A stretch of 64,000 nucleotides of DNA from Haemaphysalis longicornis (taxonomy: Eukaryota; Arthropoda; Arachnida; Ixodida; Ixodidae). Numbering within the stretch: the stretch's first letter is position 1; each line of letters begins with the position of its first letter. The position numbers and the translations under genes were made by a program. Under the pieces are notes generated by a model, which searched no databases, had not been told where the DNA came from, and saw nothing but the letters and a program-made list of their open reading frames with translations. Location: assembly GCA_013339765.2 (NCBI GenBank), contig CM023457.1, positions 78,426,192 through 78,490,191 of the forward strand, given 5' to 3'. Below, piece by piece: positions 57,509-64,000 of this stretch.

Positions 57509-58992
57509 CAGTAAGGCCAGAGAGAAATGTTGACCTGCGCATGTGGTCATTACGTATACACGTGGTTGTACGCTCTGTCGAGCGGCGGAGTCGGCATTTT
57601 TAAATCGGCGCATATGAAAATAAAACGCGTGTTTTTGTGGCGGCGATTTTTTGACTCGCTGTATCGCCACAGCGAGCCTATTGCTGTTCAGAGGCAGCAT
57701 CTAATCGGAAAAGATGAACATATGCAACAGCCGTGCAAATACCGCATTTGCACGCTTCTAACGGAGCCCCGATTGTAACGCGGAGGTAAGTTTACTTCGG
57801 AAAATTTGCAAAAATAATTCAACCCGATTATACCGCGGAGATGTGAAAGACCTGACACCACCACCTAATAGGATGCATTGTATTTGACACTCAGTCATTT
57901 CTTCATTATCCTTCCTCATCCATAGCCTTCCTTATCCATTTCTTATCCTTATCCGTATAAACTTCATAATTTTAGTTCATTCGCTGCTAATTTATGAATT
58001 TCTGAAATTCAAATTTTGATTGCAAATTTATTTTATTTCGTTCTCAAATAAAATCTGGGAGTTCAAGTTTCTGGAAGCAGGTGCATTCGGGGCCGGTGAA
58101 GCCGGCCATGAAAATATGCTCTGCATTGTGCTCTCACCCGGGTACATATTCATCATCATCATTTATTGTACCCTTAAGGGCCCCTTGCGGGTTATTACAC
58201 AAGAGGGGGGGGGGGGGGCAGAACAATAGTACACACATAACAAGAATACAGACAGTAATACAGGCAACAATTCGGACATAGATCGTGTAGTGAAAGTAAA
58301 GACGTATAGGCATGAAAAAGTTTTTGCCGTAGTTAAAATCACTGCCGTTGACAACCTTAAAAAAAGAAAACAAAATTAATAAAGAGAGAAGGGGGAGGGA
58401 GAAAATGAGCAATTCTAGGTTATCGGTTCCCTAGTCCGGCGCACAAAACAAAAAAAAAGCTAAAAAGCCAATGAACTCGCTCAGGGCATCAACCGTATGA
58501 CCTTTGAAACGCGTGCCAGTGCCCTACGAACCAGGAGCCAGAAGGGCGCCGGCCTGCCGGCTTGCGTACTCACAAGGTCACAGGCCTTGGGCGTCGATGG
58601 GCCTTCTAATCCCCTTGCCCTAACGACCGTGCTACGATGGGTGAAGCACCCGGAGTGGAGTTGCCCACTCCTTGCACTCAGTGCCCCAAAATCTCCCCGA
58701 GAGGACAAGGCAGTGCAAGAACGACGTCTCCAGACAGGGCAAGGAACGCAGTCCGCCGTCTCCGAACAATGCCAGGCGGCAGACCAAGAAGCTGACCTCG
58801 CCGAAACTGCCGTCTTCGAAAAAGAGGCGAACTGGAGGAAGTGCCTTTACGTTGAGTCAAGGTATCTACAGCGAACCCCACATAGCCACAGTGGCTCGCG
58901 AGGGACTCCCCAGTCTGTGTAAACACACGAGCTGCGTTCCGCAGAGAGAGAGGGGTTCCTGGAAGGCGGGCAGCGGGTAAAGGTTGCAAGGC
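57509..58992. other. No gene seen; poly-G tract
   Basis: 58204-58218 is a run of G. 58130-58440 (TTATTGTACCCTTAAGGGCC region) may be an end of an unrecognised retroelement. The open frame at 58497-58922 has no recognised domain. Confidence 0.3.
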
Positions 58993-59019
58993 GACGTTGC
59001 AATGTAAGCCGTGTCACCT

Positions 59020-59062
59020 CTGAAGGAGCCGAGCCGGCTTCGAAACGTCGGGTCTCCAGTTT
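59020..59062 (+). ncRNA. Hammerhead-like motif, degenerate
   Basis: CTGAA, a 6-bp stem GGAGCC/GGCTTC, then GAAACGTC resembles the core of small hammerhead ribozymes found with Penelope-like elements. The CUGANGA box is incomplete (its last two bases fall in the stem), so activity is doubtful. Confidence 0.25.
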
Positions 59063-59272
59063 TTGTACTATTGGCTTGGGTGTAATTATATTTATCAGAC
59101 ATGTAAAGAAGCAACGAAAAGTAAAAACAATCGAAAAGGACACAAAATTTACGCGTAGTCAAAGAAACAAGAAACAGAATATTGCAGGTAAATTTAGGAT
59201 ATAGGTTAGTAATTCGCGGAATTTCGAAGGAATTTGCTGTGCAACGACGGATTCTTGGAGGGAGTTCTATTG

Positions 59273-59472
59273 TCGCGGGTTCGATTGCCGGCTGCGGCGG
59301 CCGCTTTTCTGATGGAGGCGAAAAGCAAAAACGCCCGTGTGTTCGAGATATCGGCGCACGTAAAAAAAATCCCCAGGTGGTCAAAATTAATTCGGAGCCC
59401 TCCACTACGGCGCACCTCATCGCCTGCGTTGCGTTGGCGCGTTAAACCCAACAATCAGTCAATCAATCCAGT
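59273..59472 (+). mobile_element. SINE, sense, with target duplication
   Basis: Head fragment CGGGTTCGATTGCCGGC, body and a CAATCAGTCAATCAATCC tail. The 9-bp duplication GTTCTATTG lies at 59264-59272 and 59473-59481. Confidence 0.92.
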
Positions 59473-59499
59473 GTTCTATTGCTACGGAAAGGAAAGATT

Positions 59500-60740
59500 T
59501 GTTGAAAGCGTTAGTGGAACCGTGAAGTCTTTGAATGCTCAAAGAATTGAAGAGGCGATGTGATGAGCGCACGGGTGGAAATAACCGTAGAACGAAGGTC
59601 AGGGAAGTTATAGTACAATTTATGGAATAGGCAGAGCAGTGAAATTTTGCCTCTTGATGCTAAGAGGGGCAGCCCGACAGATGCTTTTAAGTTGGTAACG
59701 GTCATAGTGTAGTCATATTTGGATAAGATGAAACGGGTAGCGCGGTTTTCGACAGGTTCTAATGTCAGCCCGGTACGTTTGGTGCGGATTCCGAATGGAG
59801 GAGGCACATTCCAATTTGGTACGGATGAAAATTTCATGTGCTATTGTACGGATCGATGGAGGGGACAGGTATAACGATCTTCTAAGGTAGTTCAGGGACT
59901 TCCAGGCATCGGCTGTTAGTTTTAGAACGTGCTTCAACCAGTTTAGTTTATTAGTGATGGTAACGCCAAGGTAGCCGTAGCTATCGACCTCAGATAAATT
60001 AACTGTGCCTAAACACTATGGGAATGTAGTTATGGAGCGCTTCCGGGTAACATGCATGAACTTACATTTGCTGACATTTAGATTTATCATCCAGTGTAAC
60101 ACCATTTACCAATTGAGGTTAAGTAATTTTGGAGAACGGATTGTTCGCCGCTGGTTGTGACACGGCGGTAAATTACACAATCATCGGCGAAAAGACGGAT
60201 TGAAGACGAAACGCCAGTTGGGAGGTCGTTTAAAAATATAAGGAAAAGGAGTGGACCGAGTGGTGATCCCTGAGGAACACCGGATATTACTTTGGTAGTT
60301 TCTGAGCAGCGATCTCCAACACAAGTGAACTGCACGCGATCTATTAGGAAACAGGGGATCCACCTCAGAATTAGCGGGTCGAGATGAGACGCGAGTTTTG
60401 ACACTAGTCGTTTATGGGGAACGCAGTCAAAGGCCATTGAAAAATATAAGTAAATTACGTCAGTCTGAAATGAAGAATCTAAGTTCAGGTGAAGGTCTGT
60501 GGTGAATTCAAAAAGTTGAGTTGCGCATGACAGGCCTGGATGAAAACCATGCTGATTTCTGAAGAATTCCATTCGAGGTGGGTTGCTATGTACGAATAAA
60601 TGATATGTTCCAAAAGTTTACAAGCAATACATGTGCCTATAATTGGGCTATAATTGGGTGGGTCGGAGCGCTTACCAGACTTGAATTCAAAACAGGGGCT
60701 ACTTTGTTTATTTTCCAGTCTTTCGTGCGCCATCGTTAAA
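59500..60740 (-). pseudogene. CR1/Jockey-like LINE reverse transcriptase remnant
   Basis: The minus strand, from about 60700, encodes YSPIIGTCIACKLLEHIIY, then in a second frame FRNQHGFHPGLSCATQLFE, FDCVPHKRLVSKL, GVPQGSPLGPLLFLIFLNDL and the intact FADD box (LFADDCVIY) near 60187. The C-terminal region continues to 59510 in other frames. Stops and shifts make it inactive. It occupies the intron before the 60769 exon. Confidence 0.88.
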
Positions 60741-60768
60741 AAGAAATCTTGTCCGTGTATACTTTCAG

Positions 60769-61009
60769 CTGCTTTCGATCGGCCCTGCACCAAGAGTGCC
60801 ACGGCGTCTGTCACGGAGGCTCCCTGTTGGCTGCTCGGCGAGCTCGAGGCCTGGAACCGCATCCTGGCCCGCAACTGCGTCGAGCTGCGCGAGCACTGTC
60901 CTGGCTGCCTGACGCTCCAGGGCTTCGCCTGGCCAGAGAGCAACGCGCCAGACATTCCCGACGCGCTTCGGGCCACCCTGCTGGTGCACGTTCTGCTGCG
61001 ACAGCACAG
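60769..61009 (+). CDS. Unknown plus-strand gene, internal exon
   Basis: Acceptor ATACTTTCAG|CTGCTTTC (phase 1) and donor CACAG|GTATAC at 61010 (phase 2). It encodes about 80 residues with six Cys: AFDRPCTKSATASV, LLGELEAWNRILARNCVEL, CPGCLTLQGFAWPE, LRATLLVHVLL. The first and last codons join cleanly to the flanking exons (G|CT = Ala; AG|G = Arg). The Cys pattern suggests a secreted or extracellular protein. I do not recognise the family. Confidence 0.72.
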
Positions 61010-61082
61010 GTATACGGCCTTCGCCCATAAAAATCCAACAACCGTCACCTGCGACAACACGGGTCGGAGCCTTTGGGCGCAA

Positions 61083-61190
61083 CTGAGGTTACTGATGATG
61101 ACAGTGGAAATTGGCCACTTAACACTGTGCGCCACCTGGTGGCATGAACATAACTAACTTACACATCCCCTCCTCTCAAAAAAGGGGCAG
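61083..61190 (-). repeat. Diverged LTR scrap related to the 28.8-kb element
   Basis: The minus strand has a purine-rich GAGAGGAGGGGA, then the first 85 bp or so of an LTR: TTCATGCCACCAGGTGGCGC, ACTGTCATCATCAGTAACC. It matches the start of the 28803 LTR with substitutions. The rest of the element is missing. Confidence 0.8.
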
Positions 61191-62273
61191 CACACCGTCA
61201 CATAACACAAGTACAGGGTGGTGCGACGATAATTGGAACACTTTAAAAAAATTTTCCCGGAGTGCACCGCCGCTCTGTTAGCGCTCAAACTTCACACGAA
61301 GGTCGCATTTTGTGGTCTATTTTGTTTGACACCGGGAACAATGAGAGTACTAACGTGTTTATTCTGAAAATAAATAAGAACGCTTTTCGCCTATGGGAAA
61401 ATGGCGGCCGATTTGGACGTGCGAGCCAGGGCAAGTTGATCTTGGAACGACGGCTCCACCTGGGGTATGCAGAGCGAAACGGTCGTGCACGTCCAGAAAG
61501 CGTACAAGGGCTCTTAGTCGCCGTCGTTACCTTGCCGAAAAATGCGCGGTTTGACGAAGTTTATTTTCGTGGATGGAAATAAAGCTTTGCCTCTCTGGAC
61601 ACAAATACATGTGTACAGGTGCCGTCAAAAGTAATTGGAACACGGTCTCGTAAATTTACACAATTCTTCCGTAATGCCTGGCTGCATTGGTGTGCGATTA
61701 AAGGAGTCCTCCCTAATAGCAAAAAGCTTCATGTAAACTGTACATGGCTGTCATAAAGCCAGTAAGACAAATTTTGTAATATTCATAAATCCTTGTTCCA
61801 ATGACTTATAACGGCACCTCTACATGCATGTATGTATGCGTTAAGATTTGTACACTCATGGAGAAATCAAATGCCTTCACGAAACTATGAGCCACAACCC
61901 ACAAATAGCGCGATTTATTTTCCGTGCAAGTTAGATTGATACGTGGCCTAATTACAGTAACAAATTTGGCAAATGTAGCTTTCCAAACCAATAGCATGCC
62001 ATAATGGAACCTCCACAAACAGTTTTATTTTTCAGTTCTGCATGTTGCGGTTCAGATTTTCGTGTTCTCATTTCATTTGTCTGACTTCAGAATACAAGCT
62101 CATAGTAACAAAATCGTTACATACGACGTCTCGCTTAATTCCAAGTGTTCAATGGTATCAACTGCACTGAATTGAAAGCAGTTCGTCTCTCCTTTGAACA
62201 AAGTATCGCTTACTATCCACTTTCCTTGTCCCGAAGACTTCGTTATGGTGATCGTTTACTGTTGTAGTATATA
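61191..62273. other. Intron, no gene seen
   Basis: Two short similar words, TACAGG...AATTGGAACAC, occur at 61214-61243 and 61615-61645 in the same orientation and may be ends of a small element. No exon. Confidence 0.4.
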
Positions 62274-62629
62274 CAGTTAAACCTGGGTGTAATTAACCTC
62301 TGTGTAACGAATTCCTGGATTTAACGAAGTTTTTCGATTCCCCATTTCCACCTTCTTGAAGCCCATGTGTTTTCGGCCTCTATGTAACGGAGTTGCGACG
62401 GTTAACTTGGATGTAACGAATTCGCTACGCGGATGAATGGAGGTTTCTTGCCCTTTTTCTGAAACATCGGGTGCCGAAATTCACTTATTTAGCGAATTTC
62501 GACCGCACCGCAATCTCTTGTGCTTTTTCACGCGTTAGTGCTTTGTCCGGTGCTAGGCTACCTGTCGGCGTGTACTCGCGTGTGTCCCCCGATATTTGTG
62601 GCATAAGTTCGTGGATGATTTCTGCTCCC

Positions 62630-62821
62630 TGCATACGAAAATATTTGTCTTTTCAAGACAAGCTCGCAATTTTAAATGCCGTCTCCGCGGCGAGAAAGAA
62701 CGTCACCGCCCAGTGCAGTGTTCCAGCTAGCATCTTTTCAACAATTTTGACTGCAGAAAAGAGAGTAAAGATCGCGAAAAGGCGCCCTTTCAGCAAAAGT
62801 TTGGTTCTTGAAACGCGTTAA
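62630..62821 (+). pseudogene. CENP-B/Tigger N-terminal helix-turn-helix fragment
   Basis: KYLSFQDKLAILNAV, then CSVPASIFSTIL and EKRVKIAKR match the Psq-type HTH at the start of pogo/Tigger transposases (LSLEEKLKIL...GIPxSTLSTIL). The frame ends at TAA 62819-62821 after about 60 residues, with no catalytic domain. It binds transposon ends in intact relatives. Confidence 0.72.
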
Positions 62822-63057
62822 GGCACCGGAAATTCCCAAAAAGCAAAAGTGATACTCAGTTACGTTTGCTGAATTCGGGGGTCGTGTCGTAGCAGCAAGT
62901 ACAAATAACGCAACTTTTTCTTTGTGAAATATATCCTTGAACAAGGGTGAGTTCCGCATCACTGATGCCTAGCATATTGGTTTTGTTTCTGCTTCATTCC
63001 CACGAGCGTTAACTCGAAACGTGCATGTACCAAAAACCTGGATGCAACGAAAAATTG

Positions 63058-63418
63058 GGCCCATCTCCCCGCGAGGGGGACTCGAGTAAATGCGTCGCAT
63101 AGGGGGTGGGTGTATTGCGTTAACGTTTAGTGTTTGGGGAGTTGGTGGTAGTGAATGCGTTGTATCAGCAGCTTCTTGACGTAGTTTGAATGAGTCAAGG
63201 ATATAAGGCGCGTTCGTAGCCTCCCATTCTGTGTCGGCTTTGTGGCGCAGTGGGTAGAGCACCATCTACATTGCGTTGCGCCCGCAGGGTCGAGGGATCG
63301 AAACCAGGCGCCGGATGGTATTTTTTTTATATAGTGTAGGGGAAGGGGTGCGGACTACGACTACGGACGTCAACGCGGGTGACATTGTGAGTTACTGAAA
63401 TGTTCTGCATTTAAAATG
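63058..63418 (+). mobile_element. Composite SINE-like repeat with internal tRNA module (copy 2)
   Basis: GGGCCCATCTCCCCGCGAGG to GAAATGTTCTGCATTTAAA. Near-identical to 40506-40780 over its first 250 bp. The A box TGGCGCAGTGGGTAGAGC and a B-box-like GGGATCGAAACC are conserved. Nested in the pogo/Tigger element. Confidence 0.78.
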
Positions 63419-63546
63419 CGAATTTTTGTCAACTTCTTTAATCCAGTTTTAACTGTATATGCATTCGTAAGTACATACCATCAATAACGATGGTAGATGG
63501 TTGAACGATGGTTTCGCGATCTGAGCATGCGTCTCCCCACGGCCAG

Positions 63547-63691
63547 GTGCGTGACGCGGGTGTTCATGGACGAGTCGCAGACTACGCTGGAGACGGACGT
63601 GTTCTGGCACGCTGTGCGCACCGGCTGCTCGGGAATCCTCTACTTCGAGTACAACGCTTACCGCGTCGCCCCCCTCGGCCAGCCAGAGGAG
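63547..63691 (+). CDS. Unknown plus-strand gene, internal exon
   Basis: Acceptor CACGGCCAG|GTGCGTG and strong donor GAGGAG|GTGAGT. The first base completes an Arg codon from the 60.8-kb exon. It encodes CVTRVFMDESQTTLETDVF then GCSGILYFEYNAYRVAPLG. The D-x-x-x-T-x-x-x-K/T...G-x-x-G-x-x-x-F/W-E arrangement loosely recalls the last strands of GH18 chitinase-like barrels, but the likeness is short and I do not assign it. Confidence 0.75.
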
Positions 63692-63977
63692 GTGAGTGGC
63701 AGGCCCCACTCCTGCAAACCACCTTCTCGTTACCGTCGAACCGAACGTGGGTTTTGGAATAGAGCTATAGTTAAAAATTCTACTTGGTATTCTTGCTATT
63801 CTACCGATTCCCAAGAAGCATACCGGAATTACCACTTTTGGTAGGTGTCCCGAGCTGCACTGCGTGTGCTAAAAAACCGTTCTTCCAACCGGTTCCATTC
63901 AGCTCATCTGGACGCCCGCTCGATCTTCCATGAGGGCAATATACGCCCACCAACAAGCCTGCGCTTTTGCCCCCCAG

Positions 63978-64000
63978 GATATGGAGCTGCACGGGGACAG
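63978..64000 (+). CDS. Unknown plus-strand gene, next exon, cut by window end
   Basis: Acceptor TTTTGCCCCCCAG|GATATGG opens phase 0 (DMELHGD), matching the phase-0 end of the previous exon. Only 23 bases are inside the window. Confidence 0.6.

Larger units (their letters stand above)
62274..63455 (+). mobile_element. pogo/Tigger-like DNA transposon, internally deleted, with nested SINE
   Basis: Left end CAGTTAAACCTGGGTGTAAT and right end (complement) TCCAGTTTTAACTG, each next to TATA. Subterminal GTAACGAATTCCTGG-like repeats are typical of the group. It contains a CENP-B-type helix-turn-helix fragment and a composite SINE near its right end. No DDE domain is left. Confidence 0.75.

Noticed and set aside
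58497..58922. 141-codon plus-strand frame
   Set aside because: No domain and no splice sites matching the neighbouring gene.
1..64000. CRISPR array, prophage or bacterial operon
   Set aside because: No regular direct repeats with spacers and no prokaryotic gene packing; introns, SINEs and LINEs show eukaryotic DNA.

Overview
The window reads as arthropod nuclear DNA and most likely comes from a hard tick (Ixodida). The clues are a tRNA-derived SINE with an (ATCA/ATTG)-type tail present in about nine copies, many degraded LINEs of several clades, an M13 (neprilysin-like) gene with long introns, and THAP, pogo/Tigger and TTAA-flanked DNA transposons. These families are abundant in tick genomes. 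The species is not determinable from what I can see. There is no sign of bacterial gene organisation, rRNA or a functional free-standing tRNA.

Layout. 1-3.6 kb: a nearly intact Tx1/L1-like LINE on the minus strand (ORF1 plus an open ORF2 that runs off the window). 4.0-5.7 kb: AT-rich tandem monomers split by a TTAA-flanked transposon. 5.9-6.6 kb: a long (CA)n array. 6.7-8.05 kb: a THAP-domain remnant with SINEs. 12.7-33.5 kb: a minus-strand M13 gene that I assembled from five exons. Its introns contain MITEs, SINEs, a dead LINE and a very young LTR retrotransposon (28.8-32.1 kb). 34-43 kb: MITEs, more of the same tandem monomer, an I-like LINE remnant, a second THAP copy and a long foldback. 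43-55 kb: mostly unannotatable intergenic DNA with hairpins, SINEs and LINE scraps. 55.8 kb to the end: a plus-strand protein gene of unknown function (four phase-compatible exons, the last cut by the window). Its introns hold a CR1-like LINE, an LTR scrap and a pogo/Tigger element carrying a nested SINE.

Two host genes are supported. The M13 gene encodes a type II membrane protein. The residues aligned with the HEXXH zinc site read TQLIH, so it is predicted to be a catalytically dead neprilysin relative. The second gene has consistent splice phases and splice sites but no family I can name with confidence. The LTR element has identical LTRs, a 5-bp target duplication and an intact 935-codon frame that lacks reverse transcriptase. 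It looks like a recently mobilised non-autonomous derivative, and it lies antisense in intron 1 of the M13 gene.

All exon joins are inferred by eye from splice sites and codon phase; no transcript evidence was available.
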